Part shown: one piece after another, positions 41,600 to 50,145 of the stretch
How positions within the stretch are numbered: position 1 is the first letter of the stretch
Layout: each line of letters begins with the position of its first letter
Source: Pannonibacter sp. XCT-53
GTDB lineage: Bacteria; Pseudomonadota; Alphaproteobacteria; Rhizobiales; Stappiaceae
NCBI RefSeq assembly: GCF_009915765.1
Contig: NZ_JAABLQ010000001.1
Coordinates: forward strand, 1,550,001-1,614,000
DNA: 64,000 nucleotides
Reading direction: 5' to 3'
The notes under the pieces: model-generated
What the model saw: the letters and a program-made list of their open reading frames with translations, nothing else
What the model was told of the DNA's origin: nothing
The model's database searches: none
Position numbers and translations under genes: made by a program

Positions 41600-41929
41600 T
41601 GTCCGGTTCGGTTGGTCGGGTCAGGGTTCAGCCTCGGGGCCGGTCTCGGGGCCCGTCTGCACCGCCTCTCCGCCCCTCCCCCTCGTGGGGAGGGATGCTG
41701 AGAGGCCGCGTCCCACGAGACGAGTCATTTGCGGACCCCGCACTTGCCGCAGCCCCTCCTCTCCCCCCTTGCGGGAGAGATGTCTGCGCGAGCAGACAGA
41801 GGGGGGTAAACAACCCGACCGCAAACTCGGAACCCGCTGAAACACGGCTGCCCCCCTCTGCCCCCTGTCGGGGGCCTCTCCCCCTCAAGGGGGGAGCGGC
41901 AAGCAGCGCCCTGCCCTCGGTCCTGGCCC
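41600..41929. repeat. Mosaic of palindromic repeats between cobW and cobN
   Basis: The gap contains at least three GC-rich palindromic units with CTCCC...GGGAG arms: about 41670-41695 (CCCTCCCCCTCGTGGGGAGGG), about 41760-41810 (two hairpins, GGGAGAG and CAGACA...GCGCGAGCAGACAG), and about 41850-41905 (CCCCCTGTCGGGGG and CTCCCCCTCAAGGGGGGAG). Such mosaics resemble the dispersed intergenic palindromes of rhizobia. No gene is supported here. On the mRNA they could stabilise or attenuate cobN. Confidence 0.7.
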
Positions 41930-43045
41930 TCAGGCCGCCTTCGCCTTGCCGAGGGCTTCGGTGATCGACGACAGGTCCAGCCCCTTCAGGCCGATGACGA
42001 CGACATGGCCGGGCATCCTGGCCCCGGCGGCGAACCAGGTCTCGACGCGCGGGCCGACGGCCTGCACCAGCGCCGGCGCCGCCTTGCCCGTCACCGACGC
42101 CGCCCCCTTGATGCGCAGCACGCCGGGCAGCGCCATGGCCCGGGCGACAGCCTGCTCCAGATCCTTCAGGCTGGCGAAGGCCGCGACCGGCAGGACATGG
42201 CTCTCGAAGTCATCGTGATGATGGTCGTGATCGTCGTCATCGTGATCGTGATCGTGATCATCATCGTGGTCATGGTCATGGTCATCATCATGGTCGTGAT
42301 GGTGGTGATGATGCGCCCGGCGCGCGGCCAGATCGTCCTCGGCTGCGGCCGAACGGCCGAGCAGCACGTCGACCGGCAGGTTGCCCTTCTCGGCATGGAT
42401 GATCTCGACGCCGGACCGGACATCCTCGGTGATGTGCTCGCGGATATGGGCAAGCTGGTCAGCATCCACCAGATCGGCCTTGTTGAGCACGACGAGATCG
42501 GCGCAGGCGAGCTGGTCGTGGAACAGCTCCTCGACCGGATTGTCGTGGTCGAGCGAGGCATCGGCGGCCCGCTGCGCCTCCAGCGCCTCCTCGTCGAGCG
42601 CGATGCGGCCTTCCGCCAGAGCGGCGGCGTCCAGCACGGTGATGACCCCGTCCACCGTCACGCGGGTCTTGACGCTCGGCCAGGAGAAGGCGCGCACCAG
42701 CGGCTGCGGCAGCGCAAGGCCCGAGGTCTCGATGACGATGTGATCGGGCGGCGTCTCGCGCGCCAGCAGCATTTCCATGGTCGGCAGGAAATCGTCAGCC
42801 ACGGTGCAGCAGATGCAGCCATTGGTCAGCTCGACCACATCGTCGGCGCTGCAGGACGGGTCGACGCAGCCGTCCAGCAGCGAGCCGTCGAAGCCCATGT
42901 CGCCGAACTCGTTGACGATGAGCGCGATGCGGCGGCCGCCGGCATTGAGCAGCAGGTTGCGGATCAGCGTCGTCTTGCCGGCGCCGAGGAAGCCGGTGAC
43001 GATGGTGGCGGGGATCTTGCCGCCCTGAGAAAGCACGGTGGTCAT
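41930..43045 (-). CDS. cobW: CobW-type GTPase metallochaperone with His/Asp-rich loop
   Basis: 371 residues. COG0523-type GTPases deliver metal; in this cluster cobalt delivery to CobN is the likely role. The P-loop is TGFLGAGKTT (17-26), the metal site motif is CICC (77-80), and LNKADLVD gives GTP specificity. Residues 245-279 are almost pure His and Asp (about 15 His), a metal-storing loop located between the GTPase and CobW C-terminal domains. The start overlaps the cobU stop by four bases. Confidence 0.96.
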   Translation of the reverse strand: MTTVLSQGGKIPATIVTGFLGAGKTTLIRNLLLNAGGRRIALIVNEFGDMGFDGSLLDGCVDPSCSADDVVELTNGCICCTVADDFLPTMEMLLARETPPDHIVIETSGLALPQPLVRAFSWPSVKTRVTVDGVITVLDAAALAEGRIALDEEALEAQRAADASLDHDNPVEELFHDQLACADLVVLNKADLVDADQLAHIREHITEDVRSGVEIIHAEKGNLPVDVLLGRSAAAEDDLAARRAHHHHHHDHDDDHDHDHDDDHDHDHDDDDHDHHHDDFESHVLPVAAFASLKDLEQAVARAMALPGVLRIKGAASVTGKAAPALVQAVGPRVETWFAAGARMPGHVVVIGLKGLDLSSITEALGKAKAA

Positions 43046-43611
43046 AACTGGATATCCGGACAGGAACTGGGTTTGAGAAGGAGCGGCAGCCCGCTGGCGA
43101 CCAGCACGACGCGGTCGCAGACCCGGGCAAGCTCCTGATTGAGACGGCCCTGCGCGTCGCGGAAGGCGCGCGCCATGGCATTGTCAGGCACGATGCCGAG
43201 CCCCACCTCGTTGGTCACGAAGATCACCGGACCGGCGAGACCGGGAACGACAGCGGCAAGGTTTGCGGTTTCACCGGCAAGGTCCCGGTCGGCCAGCATC
43301 AGGTTGGTGAGCCACAGCGTCAGGCAGTCGACGAGCACGACCCTGTCGGGGCCGCAGTGCCGCGCGAGCGTGCCGACCAGATCGAGCTGTTCCTCGACCG
43401 TCGTCCAGCGTCCGTCGCGCCGGGCCTTGTGCTGACCGATGCGCTCGGCCATCTCCTGGTCCCAGGCGGCGGAAGTGGCGACATAGACAGGCTCACGGCC
43501 GGCGCCAAGCGCCAGCCGTTCTGCAAAGCTGCTCTTGCCGGACCGGGCCCCGCCCGTGACCAGCACGGCGCGGGCAACCAGGTGCTCGGGCCTTGCCAAG
43601 GGGCTTGCCAC
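43042..43611 (-). CDS. cobU: Bifunctional adenosylcobinamide kinase/guanylyltransferase
   Basis: 189 residues from GTG 43611 (CobP in Pseudomonas naming). It phosphorylates adenosylcobinamide and then transfers GMP to it. The P-loop is VTGGARSGKSSFAE; VATSAAWDQEM, HKARRDGRW (the guanylylated His) and VLVDCLTLWLTN are present. It starts six bases after the hupE stop and overlaps cobW by four. Confidence 0.96.
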   Translation of the reverse strand: MASPLARPEHLVARAVLVTGGARSGKSSFAERLALGAGREPVYVATSAAWDQEMAERIGQHKARRDGRWTTVEEQLDLVGTLARHCGPDRVVLVDCLTLWLTNLMLADRDLAGETANLAAVVPGLAGPVIFVTNEVGLGIVPDNAMARAFRDAQGRLNQELARVCDRVVLVASGLPLLLKPSSCPDIQL

Positions 43612-43617
43612 CGGGCG

Positions 43618-44259
43618 TCAGCCGAAGAGCTGGGCGCCGATGGCGCTGAAGCCGACGCCGACGATGCCGGCACCGACCATCCGGGCCGTCAGCGAGGCCG
43701 GAACGGCCGCAGCCTTCGGATTGGTCAGCATCATCGCAAGGCTGGCGACGGCAAACTGGATGACGGCAAAGCCGATGAAATAGGCATAAAGCGGTGCCGG
43801 TTCGGCGCCAATGATCGATTCGCCGTAGGCATAGCCGTGGAACAGCCCGGCGATGGCGAACAGCACCGCCCATGCCCCGGCCGGCAGCTCGGTCTCGCTG
43901 ACGATGAGACCACCGGCAATGATCACCGACAGGGCGATGACGACTTCGGCCAGCGGCAGGTCAATGGCCGCCATGTGCACCAGAACGCCCGCGATGGTGG
44001 CAAGGACAAAGGCCGCCGGCAGGACGAGGCTGCGGCCAACAAGGCCCGCGGCCAGACCGACAGCGATGATGAAGGCAAGATGGTCGAACCCGATCACCGG
44101 GTGGCCGAGGCCGGACAGCAGGCCCTGCACGAAGGTCTGAGGCATCTGGCCGTCCATCATGTGATGGGCAGCGGCGGTGCCGGTGCCGGCAAGCAGCGCC
44201 GGGACGACCAGCAAAAGCGGAGTGGCGCCCGAACGCAGGGCGCGGGAAATCATGATCAT
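43618..44259 (-). CDS. hupE: HupE/UreJ family membrane protein, probable cobalt transporter
   Basis: 213 residues from ATG 44259, with GGAG eight bases upstream; the frame is open through the riboswitch but that part is not coding. An N-terminal helix or signal peptide ends near TAAAH, exposing HHMMDGQ. About six membrane helices follow, with the HPVIGFDHLAF metal-binding segment and LFHGYAYGES. HupE/UreJ proteins transport nickel or cobalt. The B12 riboswitch directly upstream and the cobU, cobW and cobN genes downstream point to cobalt. Confidence 0.9.
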   Translation of the reverse strand: MIMISRALRSGATPLLLVVPALLAGTGTAAAHHMMDGQMPQTFVQGLLSGLGHPVIGFDHLAFIIAVGLAAGLVGRSLVLPAAFVLATIAGVLVHMAAIDLPLAEVVIALSVIIAGGLIVSETELPAGAWAVLFAIAGLFHGYAYGESIIGAEPAPLYAYFIGFAVIQFAVASLAMMLTNPKAAAVPASLTARMVGAGIVGVGFSAIGAQLFG

Positions 44260-44299
44260 GTCTGTGCTCCAGTCCGTCCACCCGACGGCAGGGGGTTGC

Positions 44300-44500
44300 A
44301 ATGCATCAGGCCGGTCTCCTGGCTTGCGGGTCGTCGCCCTTGCCACGCCTTCCCGGACTTGCGTCCAGTGGCCGTGTGCGGCAGGGCTCGCCGCTGACAG
44401 TTGCGGGGGCAGCTCAGGACTTGGAGCCTCGGGATGAGTCGCTCCGCACCATGATTCCCGTTTCATCCCCCTGGGCTTTGCCCGTCGGGGAACCTGACCC
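44300..44500 (-). promoter_or_regulatory. Cobalamin (AdoCbl) riboswitch
   Basis: The B12 box lies on the minus strand at 44303-44327 (GCAAGCCAGGAGACCGGCCT), with GCTGCCCCCGCAACTGT further upstream and the conserved GAAAC/GGGAAT part near 44455-44475. These are the core elements of the AdoCbl riboswitch. It ends about 40 bases before the hupE start, so it can hide the ribosome binding site or end transcription when B12 is plentiful. It likely controls hupE, cobU, cobW, cobN, cobO and cobQ. Exact 5' end is approximate. Confidence 0.95.
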
Positions 44501-44647
44501 GTCTGTTCTAGACCCCAATGCCCCTGCCCTGCAAGGACGCCCTTTGGCCGGAGGCCGGCGGGCGGGCTGCGTTACAGGACCGCTTGTGCCGCCGTTGGCG
44601 CTCTTGGCCTTCGCTGGACGATTGCGGGCGTCGGCAGGCCTTCATCT

Positions 44648-44731
44648 CGGCCTGTGTCTTGGCCTGTGTCTTGGCCTGTGTCTGGGCCTTTGTCTGGGCC
44701 TCTGCCTGGGCCAGCATCTGGGCCTGCGTCG
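44648..44731. repeat. 12-bp tandem repeat, about seven units
   Basis: Seven units related to GGGCCTGTGTCT follow each other without gaps; the first three are nearly identical and the later ones diverge. Because 12 is a multiple of three the array stays open in several frames, and one minus-strand frame reads repeated AKTQ. I see no start or family to support a gene. Confidence 0.85.
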
Positions 44732-44891
44732 GGGCCGCCGCTGGCACCGTCCTTGCCCCGTCTTCAAGAGCACGCCATCGGGGACCGATGCCCGAGTCTT
44801 GCGCCGGTTTCTGGCCGTGCCGGGTGGGCGGGGACGCCGGGCGCGCCGCAGTGCGAGGCGCAACCATCTGTTTTTTCGCAGAAATCCCGGG

Positions 44892-44911
44892 CTTTTCCAC
44901 CTGTGGAAAAG
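44892..44911. promoter_or_regulatory. 20-bp palindrome with DnaA-box-like arms
   Basis: CTTTTCCAC-CT-GTGGAAAAG is a perfect inverted repeat of 9-base arms. On the minus strand it contains TTTTCCACA, one base from the DnaA box TTATCCACA. It lies 18 bases before the probable -35 of tRNA-Asn. Confidence 0.5.
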
Positions 44912-44928
44912 TTTCTTCAAGAAAGGGC

Positions 44929-44957
44929 TTGGCAAAGGGCCAGAGCCTTTGTTATAC
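44929..44957 (+). promoter_or_regulatory. Probable tRNA-Asn promoter
   Basis: TTGGCA (44929-44934) and TTATAC (44952-44957) are separated by 17 bases, a good sigma-70 match. The start would be near 44965, about 60 bases before the tRNA. Confidence 0.6.
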
Positions 44958-45025
44958 GCTCGCCACCGACAGCGACCCACCCGGTCGCTCGCCACGGGGC
45001 CCGTTCCGGCGCCCCCTTCTGGTGA

Positions 45026-45101
45026 TCCGCGATAGCTCAGTTGGTAGAGCGTTCGACTGTTAATCGAATGGTCGCAGGTTCGAGTCCTGCTCGCGGAGCC
45101 A
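45026..45101 (+). tRNA. tRNA-Asn (GTT anticodon)
   Basis: A 76-base cloverleaf with acceptor TCCGCGA / TCGCGGA, D loop with AGTTGGTAGA, anticodon loop CTGTTAA (GTT), T arm GCAGG-TTCGAGT-CCTGC, and encoded CCA at 45099-45101. Confidence 0.98.
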
Positions 45102-45697
45102 ACCTCTTCCCAGAAATATCGTTATCCGGCTGTGCCTCCCGCACGGTCGAAGCCGATGCTTGTCTTTCGGCCGGCTCACGCAACTGGCCAACCTTCTTGC
45201 GACACTTGGCCAGGCCTCGCTGGCACGTGGCCATCTGTCCGGATCAGGATCCCCACTCGGTCGTGTCCGGTCAAGGGCCTGCCGGTCGCGCCCCCCCCAT
45301 CGCAAGACCATACTCGGGCCAGCCTCAGGGCAGCAGGCATCCCCCAAGGCCTGCCCTTGGGGCAGCAGGCTGCGCCGGCCATACGGTCTCCCCGTCCCCC
45401 CGCAGACAGAGGGCAGCTCACGGCCCCGGCCACGAGCGAGCGGTCGACTGAAACACCTGTCGCCGGCAGCGGGCCTGCAAGTCCTTGCCACAGACTTGCC
45501 GCAAAATGGCCAGATCGACATCCCAAGTTTTTCCGTAATTCAGGCGTTTCACTGTCCGACATCGTCAACCGATCAAATTTCGGGCACTTGCCCGATTAAG
45601 GGTTGACCCCCCGGGTCAGGGACTTATCCTGCCAGTCATCCTTTGATGAGCTGCGTTTTTTTCGCAATCCGCTTCCCTTCCCTCACGGAGTTTCCTC
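45102..45697. other. Gap between tRNA-Asn and the Sel1-repeat gene
   Basis: 596 bases. Open frames here show no recognisable protein. A hairpin (CCCCAAGG at 45342-45349 with CCTTGGGG at 45355-45362) overlaps the second of two 11-base direct repeats GGGCAGCAGGC (45328-45338, 45360-45370). The Sel1 gene promoter probably lies in the A/T-richer last 150 bases. Confidence 0.55.
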
Positions 45698-47488
45698 ATG
45701 TCCTTGCAACGACTGGCCATTTCCTTTGCCATCTCTGCACCTCTGCTGATGGGGACGGCCCTGCCGACCCTCGCCCAGACCACGCAGACCGCCGAACCGC
45801 CCCAGGGCTCGCAGACCTCCCCCGCCCCCCAGAAGCCGGCCAGCGTCAGCGAGCTGCGCAAGGTGCTGCAGGATGGTGGCTCGCAGGAGGCCATCACCTC
45901 CGCCCTGCAGCAGCTCCAGGCCCGGGCCGACCAGGGGGACAGGAACGCGCTGCATGTCCTTGGTGATTACCTTTCCCGAAACGCCTCTTCTGGCGAGGAC
46001 CGGGAGAAGGCCATCGACCTCCTGACCAAGGCCGGTCAGGCTGGCAACAGCTGGAGCTATGTTCGTCTCGGCGACGTCTTCAGCCAGGGGGCAGGCGTCG
46101 AGAGGGACGCCGCCCGAGCCTTCGGCTATTACTCGGCTGCAGCCGACGGCGGAAACAAGGTCGCGCAGCTGGCTGTCGCCCGCGCCCTGATTGCCGGCGA
46201 CGGTGTCGCGACCGATGTAGAGCGCGGCCTCGCGCTGCTGACCGGGCTGGCGGAGGAAGGCGATCGCAACGCCCTGCTGGCGCTTGGTGATCTCTATTCT
46301 CGTGGCACGACCGTGCCTCTCGATGGCGCGAGGGCCGTCGATTACCTCACGCGCGCCGCAGAGGCGGGCAATACGGCGGCCCATACCCGCCTAGGCGAAA
46401 TCTATCGCGACGGAATCGGTGTGCCGGTCGACCCGGCCCGCTCGCTTGCAGCCTTCCAGGCAGCCCAGGCCTCCGGTGCAGCAACCGCAGACCTTCGCCT
46501 TGCGGAGGCCGCCCTTTGGGGTGTCGGCGAGACGCAGGATGTGGAAAAGGGCGTGCGCCTGCTCCGCGAGCAGGCCTCCGCCGGCAACATCGGCGCCATG
46601 CTTCTCCTGTCGGAGGTGCTGCTGCGCGGGGAACTGGTCGCGGCGAATGTGGCCGACGGCATGAAACTGCTTGAGGACGCCGCCGCAAAGGGCAACGTCA
46701 CGGCAACACTCCGCCTTGCCGAGGCCTATCGGACGGGAGCGTACGTCAAGCGGGATACCGCGAAGGCTCTCCAGCTGTCCGAAAGCGCCGCTGCCGCCGG
46801 CAATCCGGCTGCCTTGCTGGATCTGGCTCGCGGGCACATGGATGGCGAGTTCGGACGCCTGTCGAACCGCGCGAAGGCAGCCGCCTACCTCAAGCAGGCC
46901 GAAGAGATGAACGTTCCGGCCGCAACCGTTCTGGCAGCCGACTGGATGCTGCGCGGACAGGGAATGCGGATGGATGTTGCCGGGGCCCTCGCCAAGCTTG
47001 AAAAGGCTGCGACCGCTGGCAACGCAGATGCGGCCAGACGCCTGATCACCCTGTACAGAAGCGGTTCCGGCAAGATGCTGAAGCCCAATCCGGTCAAGGC
47101 GCGGGCGGCCTTGTCGGCCTATGCCCCGCTGCTCGGTGCCACGTTCGTGACACGAGAGGAGCTGTTCATCAGCGCCGTGGCTGCTGCCTCGCGGGCCGAG
47201 TTCGCGGCCCTTGCCGAGGCTTTCAAGGCGGCGCCGCAGCAGACCCGGGTCAGCCTTCTGACCACCCTTCGCTGGTCGAATGCCAATGCCTTCGTCTATC
47301 TGGTGCAGGACGAGCTGCAGACCCGCGGACTGTACAAGGGGCCGCTCAACGGCCTCCTGACCCGGGACACGATCCGCGCGATCGGCACGCTGTGCGATGC
47401 CGGCCCCTCGGGCGAGCGCTGCCGCCAGGGTCCCCTCACCGGCGACGCCGCCCGGCTCATCGCCGTCCGGGTTGCCGCTGGCGCCTGA
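45698..47488 (+). CDS. Periplasmic Sel1-repeat protein
   Basis: 596 residues. A signal peptide (about 1-26, LAQ-TTQ) is followed by about ten Sel1-like repeats (roughly 80-440), recognisable by A...LGDLYSRG/GD and A..YLTRAAEAGN patterns. The C-terminal part (about 540-575, VQDELQTRGLYKGPLNGLLTRDTIRAI) resembles a peptidoglycan-binding domain of type 1. Sel1 proteins scaffold periplasmic complexes; AlgK and ExoR are examples in polysaccharide systems. Location before the EPS genes hints at such a role, but it may equally be a cell-wall protein. The ATG has TCACGGAG upstream. Confidence 0.88.
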   Translation: MSLQRLAISFAISAPLLMGTALPTLAQTTQTAEPPQGSQTSPAPQKPASVSELRKVLQDGGSQEAITSALQQLQARADQGDRNALHVLGDYLSRNASSGEDREKAIDLLTKAGQAGNSWSYVRLGDVFSQGAGVERDAARAFGYYSAAADGGNKVAQLAVARALIAGDGVATDVERGLALLTGLAEEGDRNALLALGDLYSRGTTVPLDGARAVDYLTRAAEAGNTAAHTRLGEIYRDGIGVPVDPARSLAAFQAAQASGAATADLRLAEAALWGVGETQDVEKGVRLLREQASAGNIGAMLLLSEVLLRGELVAANVADGMKLLEDAAAKGNVTATLRLAEAYRTGAYVKRDTAKALQLSESAAAAGNPAALLDLARGHMDGEFGRLSNRAKAAAYLKQAEEMNVPAATVLAADWMLRGQGMRMDVAGALAKLEKAATAGNADAARRLITLYRSGSGKMLKPNPVKARAALSAYAPLLGATFVTREELFISAVAAASRAEFAALAEAFKAAPQQTRVSLLTTLRWSNANAFVYLVQDELQTRGLYKGPLNGLLTRDTIRAIGTLCDAGPSGERCRQGPLTGDAARLIAVRVAAGA

Positions 47489-48145
47489 CCGAGACGAAAT
47501 CGGGACCTGATCCCGGATCTGACGGCGCCCTGATCCTGTCGGGTCAGGGCCCTGCGGAACGCCAGGGCGGTACCCGGCGCGCCCGTCTCGTCTGCACAAG
47601 GACCCAACGTTGGGGCCGGTCTTGTCCGATCCGACAAGACCGGCCCCTTGTGCTTCCAGAGCGCCCCTAGTGGATGCGCCGCCCTCACGATGGAGGCGCC
47701 ACCCGTGCTGCGTCCATACTGGCACCAGGCGCAACCTCAGGCTTCACTCGCGACTTCAAGTCCCTCCCTGGGAAATTGCCCGATGTCTCCGGCTGCAGCC
47801 TGGCGAGGCCACGATGCATTGCCCCCCGCCACGCGAAGGCAAGGGACGTTGCCCTAGCCAGTCAGTCCACCCGCCTGCCACTCATTTAACCTTGATGAAG
47901 CATTAAGCTGACACAGCATTGCCTTGACGGCAGCGGCGAATTGAATCCGACATCAAACTCGGGTAACACCATCGTGAGGGCGAGAGGCGACGATCATTCC
48001 ATGCGCAAGTCTCCCAGGGCCTGGCGCCATGCCCCCCGAGCGCCCCTGCGTGACCCTCCCGTCACGTGCGGGACGTTTGCCCAGGCCAGAGCCGCCGCAC
48101 GGGCTTTGACATTATTGGTAGTGTTCGAACAGTCAGGATTTTGAC
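47489..48145. other. Gap between the Sel1 gene and UDP-glucose dehydrogenase
   Basis: 657 bases with no supported gene. It includes the terminator at 47612-47647 and, just before the next gene, TTGACA at 48106-48111 and a 10-bp palindrome TGTTCGAACA at 48122-48131 located where RNA polymerase would bind. The -10 element is not clear. Confidence 0.55.
47612..47655 (+). terminator. Long perfect hairpin, terminator of the Sel1 gene
   Basis: A perfect 15-bp stem (47612-47626 with 47633-47647) with a 6-base loop, followed by TTGTGCTTCC. It lies about 120 bases after the stop. Stem length is well above average. Confidence 0.7.
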
Positions 48146-49489
48146 ATGAAGATTGCGATGATCGGCTCCGGTTATGTGGGCCTCGTTTCCGGCGCGTGCC
48201 TGGCCGATTTCGGTCATGAGGTGACCTGCGTCGACAAGGCCGTCGACAAGATCGAGGCGCTGAAGCGCGGCGAGATCCCGATCTTCGAGCCGGGCCTCGA
48301 CCAGCTGGTCGCCACCAACGTCAAGGCCGGGCGCCTTTCCTTCACCACCGATCTTGCCGGCCCCGTGGGCGAGGCCGATGTGGTGTTCATCGCCGTCGGC
48401 ACGCCGTCGCGGCGCGGCGATGGTCACGCCGATCTTTCCTATGTCTATGGCTGCGCCCGCGAGATCGCGGCGGCCGTGAAAGGCTTCACCGTCGTCGTCA
48501 CCAAGTCGACCGTTCCGGTCGGCACCGGCGACGAGGTCGAGCGCATCATCCGCGACACCAATCCGGCTGCCGATGTGGTCGTCGTCTCCAACCCGGAATT
48601 CCTGCGCGAGGGTGCCGCCATTGGCGACTTCAAGCGTCCGGACCGCATCGTCATCGGCATCGAGGACGAGCGCGCCCGCGAGCCGATGACCGAGGTTTAC
48701 CGCCCGCTCTATCTCAACCAGGCCCCCCTGCTCTTCACCGCAAGGCGCACGTCAGAGCTGATCAAGTATGCCGGCAACGCCTTCCTCGCCATGAAGATCA
48801 CCTTCATCAACGAGATGGCGGACCTGTGCGAGCGCGTCGGCGCCGATGTGCAGGACGTGGCGCGCGGCATCGGCCTTGACGGCCGCATCGGCTCGAAGTT
48901 CCTGCATGCCGGCCCCGGCTATGGCGGCTCCTGTTTCCCGAAGGACACGCTGGCCCTTGTCAAGACGGCGCAGGACCATGACAGCCCGGTGCGCCTGATC
49001 GAGACGACGGTGGCCATCAACGACCAGCGCAAGCGCGCGATGGCGCGCAAGGTGGTGACGGCCGTCGGCGGTGACGTGCGCGGCAAGACGATCGCCATCC
49101 TTGGCCTCACCTTCAAGCCGAACACCGACGACATGCGCGAGGCCCCCTCGCTGTCGATCATCCAGGCGCTGCAGGATGCCGGCGCCACCATCCGCGGCTA
49201 CGACCCGGAGGGCATGGAGGCGGCGAAAGGCCTGCTCGACAACGTGACCTACACGAAGGATGCCTATGACTGCGCCACCGGCGCGGACGCCCTCGTCATC
49301 GTCACCGAATGGGACGCCTTCCGCGCCCTCGACTTCCCGCGCCTCAAGACCGTGATGACCGCCCCGGTCGTGGTCGACCTGCGCAACGTCTACAAGGCCG
49401 CCGATGTGACCCGGCACGGGTTTGCCTATGCGAGCGTGGGACGGGGTGGGCTGGACCGGGACATCAAGATCCGCGACGCGGCGGAATGA
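48146..49489 (+). CDS. ugd: UDP-glucose 6-dehydrogenase
   Basis: 447 residues. It oxidises UDP-glucose to UDP-glucuronate in two NAD-dependent steps. The Rossmann motif is GSGYVGLVSG (8-17); the catalytic Cys is residue 263 in GYGGSCFPKD; KYAGNAFLAMKITF, GLTFKPNTDDMREAP and SNPEFLREG are family signatures. A GDP-mannose dehydrogenase is less likely by overall pattern. It feeds the PssD/PssE glucuronosyltransferase and the UDP-GlcA 4-epimerase at 59.8 kb. AGGA precedes the ATG by eight bases. Confidence 0.96.
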   Translation: MKIAMIGSGYVGLVSGACLADFGHEVTCVDKAVDKIEALKRGEIPIFEPGLDQLVATNVKAGRLSFTTDLAGPVGEADVVFIAVGTPSRRGDGHADLSYVYGCAREIAAAVKGFTVVVTKSTVPVGTGDEVERIIRDTNPAADVVVVSNPEFLREGAAIGDFKRPDRIVIGIEDERAREPMTEVYRPLYLNQAPLLFTARRTSELIKYAGNAFLAMKITFINEMADLCERVGADVQDVARGIGLDGRIGSKFLHAGPGYGGSCFPKDTLALVKTAQDHDSPVRLIETTVAINDQRKRAMARKVVTAVGGDVRGKTIAILGLTFKPNTDDMREAPSLSIIQALQDAGATIRGYDPEGMEAAKGLLDNVTYTKDAYDCATGADALVIVTEWDAFRALDFPRLKTVMTAPVVVDLRNVYKAADVTRHGFAYASVGRGGLDRDIKIRDAAE

Positions 49490-49698
49490 TCTGCGACAGC
49501 GGGGCTCGGGCGCGTCGATCTGACGTCGGTCCGGACCCCGCACCCGTCTGCCTGGACCGGCAGCGCGCTGCTCAAGGCGGGGGGCTCGCGCTCACGCGGC
49601 AACCGGCTCAAGCCGGCCATTTTGACTGTTTTGATTGAAATCTTTTTTTATTTTGCATCTGCTATCTGATTTTCGGGCGTCGTACCCCGGGGGACAAC

Positions 49699-50145
49699 AT
49701 GAAGCGCATTCTCGCCATTTCATCGTCGGGGGGGCACTGGGAGCAACTGATGCTCCTGCGTGACAGTTTCTCGACCCATGAGGTCGTCTATGTGAACACC
49801 CTGCAAGGACTGGCGGAGCGCAACGGCATCGACGACGCGTACGTCGTCCCGGACTGTAACCGGAACACGCCGCTGCAAAGTCTGTCGAGTGCATGGAAGA
49901 TTTTCCGGATCATCCTGAAGCATCGGCCTGACGTCATCATATCGACCGGTGCTGCGCCTGGGATCATTGCCATCTTCATTGGTCGTTTCTTCGGTGCACG
50001 CACGATCTGGATCGACAGCGTGGCCAATTCCGAGAAGCTGTCCCTGAGCGGAAAGCTTGCGGGTTACGTTGCGCACCTGCAGCTGACCCAGTGGGAACAT
50101 CTGTCGCATAACGGTGGCCCCCGGTTCGCAGGAGCGGTGCTGTGA
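49699..50145 (+). CDS. pssD: PssD/Alg14-type glycosyltransferase subunit
   Basis: 148 residues. It starts ILAISSSGGHWEQL, the glycine-rich membrane-anchor subunit pattern of Alg14, EpsE and PssD. DVIISTGAAPGI and WIDSVANSE are also conserved. PssD with PssE adds glucuronic acid to lipid-linked glucose (or glucuronate) in rhizobial EPS assembly. A 4-base overlap (GTGA) couples it to the next gene. The preceding 209 bases include an A/T-rich block (about 49620-49670), the probable promoter. Confidence 0.9.
   Translation: MKRILAISSSGGHWEQLMLLRDSFSTHEVVYVNTLQGLAERNGIDDAYVVPDCNRNTPLQSLSSAWKIFRIILKHRPDVIISTGAAPGIIAIFIGRFFGARTIWIDSVANSEKLSLSGKLAGYVAHLQLTQWEHLSHNGGPRFAGAVL

Larger units (their letters stand above)
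44501..45025. other. Gap between the riboswitch and tRNA-Asn
   Basis: 525 bases without a convincing gene. It holds a 12-bp tandem repeat (44648-44731), a 20-bp palindrome (44892-44911) and the probable tRNA-Asn promoter. The promoter of the cobalamin cluster must also lie here, near 44501-44560 on the minus strand. Confidence 0.6.

Noticed and set aside
44508..44900. 130-codon minus-strand frame upstream of the riboswitch with AKTQ repeats
   Set aside because: Its only pattern comes from the 12-bp tandem repeat, its GTG start lies in a palindrome, and no ribosome binding site or family is visible.
45060..45521. Several 130-150 codon frames after tRNA-Asn
   Set aside because: They overlap the tRNA or each other, and translations show no domains.
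47941..48144. 67-codon frame before UDP-glucose dehydrogenase
   Set aside because: No ribosome binding site or family; it overlaps the probable promoter.
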